A stretch of 64,000 nt of DNA. Origin: Gibbula magus (lineage: Eukaryota; Mollusca; Gastropoda; Trochida; Trochidae). Where the stretch lies: positions 28,718,368 through 28,782,367 of the forward strand of contig OW388292.1 in NCBI GenBank assembly GCA_936450465.1, read 5' to 3'. This document shows, piece by piece, positions 1-13,800 of the stretch. The stretch's first letter is position 1. Each line of letters opens with the position of its first letter. Made by a program: the position numbers and the translations under genes. The notes beneath the pieces are model-generated. The model was not told the origin of the DNA. It was given only the letters and a program-made list of their open reading frames with translations, and made no database searches.

Positions 1-23
1 GTAATTTTATTTCCCCTATTCAG

Positions 24-3000
24 CTACCAGCCTGTTATTGTGCTTGCTCTGGACGGTTTTCGTGCTAACTATATTGACAATGACGTGACACCCGTCATCA
101 AGAAGTTAATGCAACACGGAGTTACCTCCCCAGGCATGAGGCCCGTCTATCCGACCTATACATTCCCCAATATGTATTCTATTGTCACGGTAGGCCGCAT
201 TGTGTTTATTTATTTATTGATACCTAATATTTGCTATTTGCTAAATCTGATTTATGTTATTTCTGGGAAATCAATTATTCGCAAACAAGAGACAATACAT
301 GGTTTGCTCATTGGTATACGTCTGTAAAATGAACTTAAATGTTTAATTTACAATTTCTCTCTGATTTTCACATCTGAATTGGTGTCTATTAAGATTTTAT
401 TCTGATTGGAACTTATTCTAAACTATGTTCTATCGAATTCAAAAATCATGATAATATTATTCCTGAAACTGAACACAAGAAAGGAGCGAAGAAATTTTTC
501 ATTGGGCAGAGAAGGTAGATTCTAAAGGTTTCAAAAAGCAACTATCACTTTAATTTTCGCTTTTCCTGTTTCCTTTTGATATTTTCGTGTTTCCTTTTGA
601 GATTTTCGGGTTTCGTTATGAGATTTTCATGTTTCGTTTACATCTTATCGTGTTTTATTCCAAAGCGTTCGTACTTTCAGAACAGTTTTCTCATGGTTCA
701 ATGTCGTTATATGTTGTCGATTTAGAACGAACAATGCCATTATGAATAAAACTCCTTATATTGCCACCGTCACTTTGCAGGTTATGCTGCTAAATCTTGC
801 CCACTTTATTGCCTTTCACAGCTGCAGTGACATGTTTCTACGACAATCTAAGATGCTTCCCCTTGTGATTTGTAGGGATTATATCCAGAATCTCACGGCA
901 TCGTAGACAACAGTATGTTTGATGCCAGCATGAACGCCAACTTTAAAATTGGAGGGGCAAACAGCGGGGATACTAGATGGTGGGGAGGCTTACCTGTAAG
1001 TGTGACCTATCATTTTCACATTCAGTAGGTAATGATAGGAGTTCTGGACCAAACGTACATAACCGGTATTTTTACTGCTATCAATAACGAAAATAATACT
1101 CCGCATTTTGATCGGGACCTTTGGATATCAGTAAATATATTGGTCACGTTAGGTCAAGAATTCCAAAGAAAATAAGATAGTTATGGGTTATATTCTACGC
1201 CATTGGTGATTACCACGAGTTTAAATTATTTAAGAGACGATAGGGTATTTTCTGTGTTAATGAAAAAAATGGCTTTTTTTTCTTGAATTTGTTTACTCTT
1301 TTAGGTCGTTTAATAACATGTTATTTCGTAACTCAAATTTATTTATTACCATTAACATGTTTTTTTGTATTTCATTTGGAATATATTAAAATTGAAACGT
1401 TATGGTGCAAGATTATAAGCTGTTATAACCCTTACGCTAAACGCGTGTATCTATACCCATCAAATGTTAATACGTTAAGACCACTCTGCTATGTAAGTTA
1501 AAAGTTTTATATTGTAAGATACTATGAACTGAAAATGTATTATATATGCCAATATTGAACATTGGGATAGCCCTTACATTGTAGTTGAATATTTGAGAAT
1601 AATTATGAGAGATACACATGTGAAAACTAGATATGGCAGACTGCTAGGAGACAAGGCAAGAGAAGCGCGTCTTACTTCTGGGTTGGAAGTGATTGGGAAG
1701 TCGCAGGTGAGTTCATGAAATGTCCTCCTACTTTTCTTTCTTATGATCTCAACAAAAACTGACGTAAAGATGAGGGGGTTGAACTTCCAAGTTTTGAAAT
1801 AATATAACATAAATCACGGAATTGGCAATATTATATGTGATACGTTATGTTTCCTTCTCATGTAATATGTATATTTATTTTTTCGCAGGTTCACGTCCAG
1901 ATTTTTACAGGAACTACTCAAAGCAAGTAAACAATAGCAACTGATAAAGAAAGCTGATTATTATTCTGTGATTTCAGTAAACTTTAATGATGTGTCAAAA
2001 TGCCAACTTACATAATGCTTTATGTAATATTGTATATGAATACTATAACAACGCATTACCTTTGTGTTAAATACATGTACTGCTCACAAATGACTTCATC
2101 ATCACCATTAGTAAATCTAGAGTATAGTTGAATCTCAGTTCCACTACATAACATTAAAACCTACCATGTCTCTGACAGATCTTTCGACAATAAACTGGTA
2201 TTGATCATGGAACCAAACTGTTACGTTCGTTTGAAATAATGTAACGTTGTGCATTGTATTGAATTATGACATTATCAAAAGCAAGGGAAACTCGAAAGAG
2301 CCTCACCGAGTATACATGCCCCTGTGACCGGATACCACTTCAATGATACTTCTCTTTATATAAAAATCATTGACATTTCAATCTGATTGATATAGACCGA
2401 TTTCCGAGGACCAAAAGTTGCAAAATAGTATTTCTACATATCGTTGGGAGGTTTACTCACCAAACCGTCCTTCTGGAGAGGAACCAGTTCGTATCCCGAT
2501 ATATATTATTTTGCAAATTGTATCCCCCGAACAGGGTCGATTTTAATCAGACTGCAACTTAACTCTTAACTCTGATACGATAAATCTCTTCTTATATAGA
2601 TCTGCCCCGTTTACATTGCGTGTGGACACCGTGCTGGACTGGCTGTCTTCACCCCGGGAGGAAAGGCCGGACGTCGTAACATTGTACTTCAGCCAGCCTG
2701 ATACAGTCGGTCACGATTTTAACCCGAATAATCCGGACAACGTCAGTTGAAATTCTCTTATATATATTATTGATAGGTCCTTGTGGCAATTTAGTCGATG
2801 TATTTTATTCATTGTATACATGCTTGTGAACTATGATAGTTGTCTCAGTTATGTTACTGACTGAAATTAAAACGTTTATCCTTTTATAAATTAAAACGTT
2901 TATCTTTTTATATGTAGTTTTATAATTTTAAAAAATATGTGTTGTGTTATCGATGGAATGCAGGCCTTAATTTATATAGCTATATCATCTGATATTATAT

Positions 3001-6000
3001 AGCAGGTCAAAAGGACAATATACATGTACTCTAGAATATGTTATTATCCCTAAAATATTTCATTTAGATAAATCCGACGCTGAGAGAAATGGACAGTATT
3101 GTTGAGAGATTCATGGACGGACTATACCAAAGGAAACTACACAACTGTGCCAACCTTATACTCCTGGCTGACCACGGTGAGTTGCAGCCTTCCAATATAC
3201 ATACATGGAGATTAAAATGAGCTAACAGTAAGTTCTATCAACGCCTGTCTTGGTCATTGACCTTTGTAATGGCTCAAACCTTGGTCATGATGATGCCATA
3301 ACTGTATAACCTACGAAGGCAATGTTGGGGTTCAGATTTTTTATACGATGCCCTTCGGCGAAATTTCACTTTGTCTGATTCAGATTCAAATTCAATCTAT
3401 TCATTGTCTACGACCTAAAGGTCTATACTACAAGAAGATAATTTAATTTATATGGAGAAGACATGTCAGTTATTATTAAACGTGTTTAAGTTTTAATACA
3501 TAATTTTTTCGCAATAAATCGCAATATATAAATATATAAATATCGCAATAAAATTTCATAATTTAATTCATTCTTCGAGAAAGCTCATGTTTAGGTACTC
3601 CTGTCGAAAACATAGTACAACCTGGATACACGTATGTTATCCTCTGCTTATCTTTGACTTGACGACGGCCATCATTGTCCTCATATTGGTTATAGTGATG
3701 TACATTATGTATTATTCACATTAAAGCAAACACTTAGAAGCATAACTGTCGTTTTATTCTTCATCTACATCCCTATAATCTAGGCATGATCCCAACACCA
3801 TGTGATCAGAAGGAAGACTTGGCCTGCTACACGGATATCGACAGAGTGACGATAGACGACGGATCAATCGGACGTATCTACACTGAGTATCATCGTCAAC
3901 CACTCGGCAGCAACAACGTCGTCAGGAATCCGAACGGTAAACATAAATGTACTATTCCAGGTGATCAGTTCTGAAAGACCAGATGGGTGAATGCCATGGG
4001 TCGTCTTCCGCATCCGTCGAGCGTCGTCCGTAAACTATTCACATGTTCGTCTTCTTCTCCAGAACCGCTACACCCCTCACTTACTTCGAGTTTAAATACG
4101 CTGAAGCACAATTTTCCTGCTGAAATAAGTGCTCTCACAAAAACATAAATAAGCGCTACCCATGGTTACACAATACTCATGAATCAATAAAGAAAAAGAG
4201 TTCGAAAACGAATATCCTTGGTTCGGTTAAGCCATGCGAGTCCACTTCCCAACGAGCGGCCATTTTAATGTTTAAAAATTGAGAAAACATGACATGCAAA
4301 AACCTATTACAGGTAAATTACCTTAGATTATAAATCATGCAACAACTAATGAGCACCTGAGCCAATGGCTCCATTTTTAAATGAGTACTGTATTACATTT
4401 TCATTTAAGCTGTATGAACTGTACAAGAGTCTCTTGTGTTCCCTACAGCACCATCTGTGAAGGAGGTTGTGAACGACCTGGAGTGTAGGAGCGAGAATTT
4501 CAAGGTGTTCACTCAGGAGACGATACCAGCTAGATTCCACTACGCTTACAACTCGAGGATAGGAGATGTCGTCCTGGATGTAGAGAAGGGATGGGGAGTC
4601 AGCTGGTTAGAATTATACAGTACTTACAGTTTCCATGTAAGGTTTATGTTCTACTTACATATCTGACCATGTTCCCGCATTGTTTCTGTTCGTGACCCAA
4701 AACTTGTCTTTTGAAAAAACACGTCGGCTGGTATTCGCATCCCGTAAACATACATTACAAACACAATACACAAATCTTGCAGCTAGCACCCTTTCATCAG
4801 AGGTATTCTATTCAGCGTTTTTTTTAATAGTTTCAGCCCATTACAATGATAAAAACGTGATTTCGTGTTTACTAAACTATTTGTGGGGAAGTAATATCGG
4901 TCAATCAATTTAAGTTTATATATAAATTATTGTTAAAGTGTTTATTTTAGTTGCTTCCAATATTATTAAAATATTATAAATGTTATTCGCAAATAGTGTC
5001 GTATTCGTCGAGTTACAGTTGAGAAATTGTAGAATGATCCTTTGAACGATATTAGCCATGTATCGTGTAAACTGTTTTCATCATATATTTTGTAGGATTT
5101 GTTAAAGCATTTTAAACGTGTCAGTCTTGGTAACACATGTTGGTAACATGTATTTAACAGGAGAAAGAGGGACTACTGCCTCCAAGGAAACCACGGCTTT
5201 GACAACAATGACGAGGCAATGAAGGTAATTGAATAATGAAACAGTTTAAACTAGAAGTATTGCTATGATAAAACATTGATAACACAACAGGTTCATCCAT
5301 AATGAAGTCAAGGTAAAGCTATAATGAAACGTTGAATACACTAGGGGGACATTGAAAATGAAATATGATAACAATAGGGGTACAGCTATATTGAAATAGA
5401 TTTAACAATAGGGGTATAGCTATAATGAAATAGAGATAACAATAGGGGTACAGCTATAATGAAACGTTGAATGCAATAGGGGTACAGCTACAATGAAATA
5501 GAGATAACAATAGGGGTACAGTTACATTGAAATATTGATAACAATACGGGTACAGCTATAATGAAATAGAGAAAACAAAAGGGGTACAGCTATACTGAAA
5601 TAGAGATAACAATACGGGTACAGTTACACTGAAATAGAGAAAACAATAAGGGTACAGCTAAAATGAAATAGAGATAACAATACGGTTACAGTTACAATGA
5701 AATAGAGAAAACAATAGGGGTACAGCTACAATGAAATAGAGATAACAATACGGTTACAGTTACAATACAATGAATAGAGATAACAATAGGGGTACAGCTA
5801 CAATGAAATAGAGATAACAATACGGGTACAGCTACAATGAAATAGAGATAACAATACGGGTACAGCTATAATGAAATAGAGATAACAATATGGGGACAGT
5901 TACACTGAAATAGAGATAACAATACGGGTAGAGCTATAATGAAATAGAGATAACAATACGGGTACAGCTACAATGAGATAGAGATAACAATTCGGGTACA

Positions 6001-7823
6001 GCAATAATGAAATAGAGATAACAATACGGGTACAGCTACGATGAAATACTGATAACACTAGGGATACAACTATAATGAAATACTGATAAAATTAGGGGTA
6101 CAACTATAATTGAATACTGATAACACTAGGGGTACAGCTCTATATACTGATAACACTAGGGGTACAGCTCTAAGACTGATAACACTAGGGGTACAGCTAT
6201 AATGAAATACTGATAGCAGTAGGGGTACAGCTCTATATAATGATAACACTAGGGGTACAACTCTATATACGGATAACACTAGGGGTACAGCTCTATATAA
6301 TGATAACACTAGGGGTACAACTCTATATACGGATAACACTAGGGGTACAACTATAATGAAATACTGATAACACTAGGGGTACAGCTCTATATACTGATAA
6401 CACTAGGGGTACAGCTATAATGAAATAAAGATAACACTAGGGGTACAGCTCTAAATACTGATAACACTAGGGGTACAGCTCTATATACTGATAGCACTAG
6501 GGGTACATCTATAATGAAATACAGATAACACTAGGGGTACAGCTCTATATACTGATAACACTAGGGATACAGCTATAATGAAATAAAGATAACACTAGGG
6601 GTACAGCTCTCTATACTGATAACAATAGGGGTACAGCTCTATATACTGATAACACTAGGGGTACATCTATAATGAAATAAAGATAACACTAGGGGTACAG
6701 CTCTATATACTGATAACACTAGGGATACAGCTATACTGAAATAAAGATAACACTAGGGGTACAGCTATATATACTGATAACACTAGGGGTACAGCTATAT
6801 ATACTGATAACACTAGGGTGCAACAATTATTTATAGTCAACCTCATTTCGGACTTGAGAACAATCAACTATATTATCAATGAAATGTACACTAAATTCAA
6901 CCATTGTATCAATTTCAATTTTGGGAAAATGTAAGTTTTAAATTTGTATATAATTGTTTACCAAATTATAGACACATTATGCAGTGCCAGACACGTGGAT
7001 TGGAAAAGTGTTGATTGAACGCAGAGCAGATTGAAACTCTTTGTATATGTTATGTGTCAAAATGTCGTAAGTTTACAGTAAATATCGTTCTTTCTCCACA
7101 CAGGCTCTCTTTGTTGCACATGGCCCAGACTTTAAACAGAATGTTGAAGTTCCAACTTTTGAAAACATTGAAGTATACAATCTTGTATGCGGTAAGTACA
7201 CAATCGCTTTATTGCATATATCAAAATAAGTACTCTTACTAATTGAAAGGCATTGTAGTTGCCAGCAACAATGTCAATATATAACTTTCCTGGTTTGCAA
7301 AACATGCCCTGCCAATCCATAGCAATCCAACAGCTACATGCATATACATTGCTCTCCTACATGCAGTGTTGAATTCATTTTATGTAACATGAAAAGGTCG
7401 TGCGAAAATAGCATACTTTGCGATTTGTAATCAAGGAGGGTTTACATATTTAAACGGAGGTGAAAGTAAAATAGATTGCTTTTAACCAAAACATTAAACA
7501 AAATAACTTAAATAACTAAAACGCAGTCTGCATGGATAGCATGGATGCATGACAAAGTAGGCAATGTTGTAATTTGTTACTAAGGAAACTATTAGAACGA
7601 ACAAGTTTAATTGTTGAGTTTTATTTAAAACGATGAACTATTCCTCCTGCAAGACCTCCTAAATATTGAGCCGTCTCCAAACAATGGGACCTATGGAGCT
7701 TTACACCACTTGCTGAAGAAACCACCAACATTGACGGCAGATGACGCTGAAGCGGATGTTACTCTATGCCCCGAGATCTCATCTAAATGGACAAACTTGC
7801 AACAGTGCACCTGTAGTGAAACG
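24..7823 (+). CDS. ENPP module 1, catalytic phosphodiesterase domain (11 exons)
   Basis: Exons: 24-189, 876-995, 1631-1706, 1889-1922, 2600-2741, 3068-3176, 3784-3936, 4449-4605, 5161-5224, 7104-7191, 7654-7823. The domain is alkaline-phosphatase-like and uses two zinc ions and a threonine nucleophile. Visible motifs in order: [10 protein letters not shown] (zinc Asp), YTFPN (nucleophile Thr and nucleotide-site Asn), [26 protein letters not shown] (zinc Asp and His), LLADHG (zinc Asp and His), GNHGFDNND (zinc His), [11 protein letters not shown], and [13 protein letters not shown] where the catalytic domain ends. The loop after NSMFD is present, as in ENPP1/3 and unlike autotaxin. The fourth exon can only keep frame with a GC donor at 1923. 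The first codon is split, so an upstream exon exists outside the window. Family assignment is firm, ENPP1 versus ENPP3 is not decidable. Confidence 0.93.
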
Positions 7824-10800
7824 GTATGTTGCGCAATAAGATAAATTTAGCTACAGCGAGTCACTATGACCTTTAGACTTTAATTTAGGTGAACTTTCTG
7901 CGTACGTGCATTGTAACCGCCCCTATATGTTGCTAGTGTTTCAGGCACTGTATATTCTCGCTTGTCAAACAAACCAGTAACAGCCATTTCAAACCTCGAT
8001 CGTTTGTGATACAAACTTTTCCTAAGTTCAAACACTTCTGAAAATGCAAGTGGTATGATAAACTTCTAGCATTAAAAATTGTCATCTTTCCACTAAAACA
8101 GACTACAATAGTAAATTTTATATTTTTACCCCAAACATCGTATTTTGCACCATAAAAAGTTGTTATCCAAAACTGTACTCTTCGAATTTTAGATTATCGA
8201 CAGGTGGTCATATTGAGGTATTTACTTTTTCTCTCAAAGGAACAACAAGCATTTATCAGTAGGGTGACTGGTAGGGCGATGACAGAAGGACTTGAGGCCC
8301 CCACCACGTATGTTGATGACGACATGTGTAGACTAAATCAACTTGACTTCACCACCGGCTACAGTCACACTCTACACACCGCCAGATGGGTTGCGACATC
8401 ACTCACCCCTCAACAGGAGCCGGTATTATGACACTAGCAATAGTACTTATGTGATTAATTGAGGATTCAAACGTCCAATTAAAAAATCAATACAAGTTAA
8501 GGAAAGAATATTAGATGGTACGAAACCTGAAAAGAAAAGTTGACATCTAACAACTATCTAGCTCGTTTTCGATGCTCTTTGTTTTCAACTAAAAAAGTGG
8601 TTTTGCGGCTATATATGTAAATTGAGCATATACGTTACTATGGTCATAATATGTAATCGGCATGTTCTGTGTGGACGTAATTTCACAATCCTCAAATACG
8701 ATTAGGATCGTAATATTCACCTCACAAGATCTTGTAAACAGGTTATCGTGCTAACGTCAGGCATCTCTTCTAAACTCCTCCACATCTTCGCACTATGTTT
8801 TTACCTGTAGCGCGGTCCTATAGCTACCTTGAACTTTAGTGCAATATGTACTATGGTGTACGTCAATGTACACATATACTTTTTATGCCCTCGCCATAAC
8901 CCAAGTCCCCAAGCAACTGACCCAATGTTATTGAAACTAACAATATGATTGTATTTCAGATATCATTCAATGTGTCCGACACTCCGTGCATTATACCTGA
9001 CAATCGCTTGACCTCCGCTGACCAATCAGCAGTGATGAACTGGGCATCCTCTAATGCTCACAACATCATATTGGGCAATCTCCTACCAGGTGCCGATTTT
9101 TAATATAGACTTTAATATAATTTAATTCAAATGTACTTTATTGTTAAGATTTATGGAAACATGGCGAATATTATTGATATGAAGTATGACACGGCTTGAT
9201 TTGGTGATTACCATTGAAATTTCAAGGGAAGTAAAAACATTAAACTGTTTCTGAATAGCTTTATGAGTTAATAATGATAATAAATATGTTAGCTTTGGAA
9301 TCAATTCTGTTAAAGAGTTACCAAGTTAAAGAGTTACCAAGTTATCAAGGAGTCGTTTTGACTGCAGATAACTACATGAACGAAAACTGCGGAAACATGG
9401 TCTTGTCTTCAACGTTGGTGCACATGTATTCTGGATTTAGGAAAGGTAGGTTATTCGACCTTCAGTGTTCGTTATCTGACTTTGAATATTAAACGGAATA
9501 TTCAATTTACAGCAGGACTTTCAGAATGCTGTTTAACAAGATGCTTCAATAATATTTACCTGCTCTCAATATTCTACTCAGGACTCAGAAGTCTACGTTT
9601 TCAAATTGATGTATGGTGTATTAAAATTTAATCATAAGGGACATATTACATAATACCGGAGAAAGTGTTTGTAACCACCATCAAGTACCGAGAGGAAACG
9701 ACCTTGTAACGTAGATTGACATTGTTTCTTCATTCTATGCTCTTGCAACGACAGGTATCTGGCAGTATGTTTGGCAGACGGTTCACAGTTATGCGGCCTC
9801 CTCGAAGGTGTCAGTAACAGTGGGGCCTGTCTTTGATCACAACCATGATGGACATGCAGACACCCAACTGCACCAAATAAGGTTAAAATCTTCAGTTCTA
9901 CACCTAACACTTACGTTTCAAATTGTTGTATGAGATGACGGAAATACTCCTTGAATGTCCAGGTTGTTCTACCTACATGTATGTGTTATTGACAACACTC
10001 TTACATAGTCTATATACACCCTTTACTCAGATTCGTGCAATCATTACAATAGATGTGCGGTATCCCTTAACTTTTGCAATGTTTCATGATATTGATGACT
10101 ATAATTTCAGCAATGTTTCCCTCCCGAGCCACTTCTACATGTTGTTGGTACGCTGTGAGGATAAGACTGACTCTCTGCCTTGTGATGGAAATATCGAGAC
10201 TCTCGCATTGGTTCTACCCCACACAGACTCCGTGCCGAACTGTCTGGTATGTGCATGTAAAGATGATTTATAAGTCGACACTTAATGCACTAATGCACTA
10301 ATGCACAAACCATACATACACATGTACACCTTCATATAGGCTCCGATCTAACTCGTCTTTATCACATCTTAATTATAGGAGTATAAAACTTATTTGGAAG
10401 ACAACATGGTTCGTATCCGGGACCTGGAGCTCCTGACAGGGTTACACTTCCTGGACCAGTTCCCGGACATATCCAGCATGGCGAGTCGTCTCTACTTGGG
10501 GCATGAGCTGTGGCCGAGTGATGTCGGTACCAGAGAGGAGTCGCCCCGGGTACGGAGCAGTGCGGAGCAGTGGATGAACATGGCTTGCCCATCAGAAGGA
10601 AGCCCGTGCACATCAGAGTAAGGATTGTGACAAAACATTCTTCCGATATCATTAACATTGAGGATAGATTAAATACCATGTGTTGATAAATCGTTATGTT
10701 CGAAAGCGATGTCAATATCAATGACAGACGGTGATGAGACAACCATTTTACTTCAGCATTGCCGTCTGTCCTTTAAATCCGTATTGTGACATAGAATAAG

Positions 10801-13800
10801 TACTGTGACAATTTACAAGATAACGATTAGAATGCAGCAGCACACACCTTCCGTTCATTTGTGATTTCTGTTTTGTATTATATTGTATTTTTCACGACAT
10901 CATTTGGTAAGTAGATACAAAAAAAATGTATTGTGGTCATCAGATTCTACTCGATTAGATTGATTCTCGCGAGATACTCTAGTTACATGCCGTCTATGTT
11001 TGTTACAGCTACAATCCTGTTCTGCTTATCTCTCTTGATGGGTTCCGTGCTGATTACCTGTCCAAGAATGTTACACCTGTAATAAAGAAGTTGATAAAAC
11101 ATGGCGTACACACCCACTACATGCGGCCCGTCTACCCCACATATACCTTCCCCAACCATTACACCATCGTCACTGTAAGTAACAACTTCCGTGCTTCTGT
11201 CTCAGATAATGTTATATTAGTATGTTTTCATAAATACTTCCAAAATATAGGTTGATGTTTTAGAAGTAAATGTATTTTTATTTCTGATTTCATTTTCAAG
11301 ATGGTTTTATTTTCTGATTTGACAGAATATCAACAATAACACAGTAAAATGGCCTCTTTCATCATTCTTGAATCCTAGATACATCATTTAGAAAACAATA
11401 AGGTGCATTGATATAATGAATGCATATCATCATTCGAACTTAGTAGCGTTTGAAACATATGTTGAATGTAACATGATTTCAGTTGTTTGTAGCACTTATG
11501 TGACTCAGATACTCTTGATGCCAAATAATGATACATATCTTTTCTTTATGATACTCAATGAAACACTCGCAAAGACCTAACTATATGTTTTTAATATCCC
11601 CAGGCCCCCTTAAGCATGCTGTATTTCAATTGACAAAATACACATTTACCTATAAATCAATCTCTTAGATAACTATTTGCCTCCACAGGGTTTATACCCA
11701 GAATCTCACGGAATCATTGGCAACAAGATGTACGACCTGGATATGAGGAAGAGTTTTACCATCGGCAGCTACTCTTCTCGAGACCAGCGGTGGTGGGGTG
11801 GCGAGCCTGTGAGTTGACCTGTGCATTTACTTCCGGATAAGGACTAGTACTAGACAATGATCACCCGACTTTTGAAATACATATTGCTTTCGCTTAATAG
11901 AGTGTTCTTCCCTTCCTCTTTGAGGTAGACGTTAAGAAAATATCACAAAACATGTGTTGATGTCTCCTTTCAAGAACTCCTTTTCATGTGCTCACGATTT
12001 GTTGAATGACCTCTTGATTCGTTTTCTAACTCTTTTTTTAATGAAATTAGTCATATGAAAGCATTCTCTCAAGTACCTTTTATTTCTAATTTAAAGGCAC
12101 TGTAACACCTTTTTTGGCTATTAACATTTCTCATATTTGCCATTTATTATTATGTACAATATATTGGTGCGTTAATGGGTAAAACACCTCATTACAAGAC
12201 ATGATAAGCCATATCCATAGAAAACGGTTATCCGTATTCGAAGACATTGGTGAGACGTATTAAGTGAAAGTGGTGTGGAACTCTTTAGTATGAGAGGTAG
12301 ATTTATAGGTCTCATGCGATTTTGAGAGTTCAGACAGCAATGTGATTAACCATTCCATCATTGTACTACTGAGTATCACTTGAACTACATTCGAGCGGCC
12401 ATTGTAATGTACCGAATCATTTACATTAGTTTTAGAACTCTTGTTAATGATTCAAGAGTATTATTTAGCCAATGGTAACACTTATTTATATTTTTCTAAG
12501 ATCACTTTATTTCAGTGAGAAAATCTTTCTACAGCGCCTTTAATCTATATAATATAATGTAATGCACAGATTTATTACTTCATGTATCATAAGTATTTTA
12601 TATATTGATAAAATTTAGCTTTTCCTCAACTCGTAATAAATACGTGGCTTGTGCAAATGATACTGGTTTGTGTAATTAAATAATGTAATTAACATATTGG
12701 CGCACAGTTGAATTACATTTGTTTTTATAGATGTGGTTGACAAGTAAATGGCAAGGGAAGAAAAGTGCTAGCTACTTCTGGGTTGGTTCGGACAAACCAG
12801 TTCAAGGTGAGTTAATTAACAATACTCCCTCCCCAACTACTTGTTGAATTACTAAATGTGGCTTACCGTACATTAGGAATAGAGAATGCTTTACATGATC
12901 GGTATTGATAACCCCTTTAAAGTCTTTCCTATACATTTATATAAGTTAATTTTATTCACCTATCTACGTTCAACCATTTCTGGTGTCAATCTGACTTTTG
13001 AGAGAGATAATCCATTTTTTACTATAATTTGCTTTTCACATTGACGACCGAATCTATTGTTGATATTTTAACTGAATATTTAAATGATGAAATGTATTTC
13101 CTTCATGTTAATCAGGGGAGTACCCGAACTACTACAAAAACTACACAAAGTAAGCGTTTTCCGTTCGTTGGGTTATGTTATGGTCTTTATCTGAGGTAAA
13201 ATGATTCAAATTGAAGGGGCATGGTGCTATAATTACAAACAATTACATTTAATTCATTTTCAAATTCATCAATTACAGCTACATATATCAGAAATCACTA
13301 ATGGCTGATTAAAGTCACGTGTTACTATGTGTAAACTTTATACACAATTCACATGTATATGCTCAGTCACTTATACATACGTGCATGGTACGTGTCTGTA
13401 ACAAGATCAATAAGCTTCCTGAAAACATGAGAATAAATACGTAAAATTCCTTTATGAAGGAAAAACACGGTACCTTTTTTTTCAGCGAACCATTTGAAAA
13501 ACGAATAAACACTGTACTTGAATGGTTGTCCCTTCCAAAGGACGAGCGCCCCGACTTCATCACTCTCTACTTCAACGAACCCGACTCAACTGGACACAAT
13601 TACGGTCCTTATGACACTGAGCACGTACGTATAGGAGATTATAACTCTGATGAAACGATGATTGAAAGTACATTGTGAGTAAATACTCTTGGACTACCCT
13701 GGCTCTGATCGAGGTAGCTCCCTATGTGCTGAGATGGTTCTGGATCATATGTCACCATTGGCGTACGACTTTCTGTACACAAAGAGAGTTTTGAATGCAT

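Larger units (their letters stand above)
190..10378 (+). other. Introns of module 1, contents
   Basis: Introns over 300 bp: 190-875 (a roughly 24-bp T-rich motif repeated three times at 565-638), 996-1630, 1923-2599 (GC donor), 2742-3067, 3177-3783, 3937-4448 (dispersed repeats), 4606-5160, 5225-7103 (minisatellite), 7192-7653, 7824-8239, 8423-8959, 9446-9754. Apart from the repeats listed separately I see no gene, RNA or recognisable element in them. Confidence 0.7.

Noticed and set aside
6070..6339. 89-residue minus-strand ORF of repeated [10 protein letters not shown]
   Set aside because: It is the minisatellite read in reverse. Period and composition explain it fully.
5290..6820. Resemblance of the array to a CRISPR
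   Set aside because: Units are contiguous diverged copies with no unique spacers, in an intron of an animal gene.
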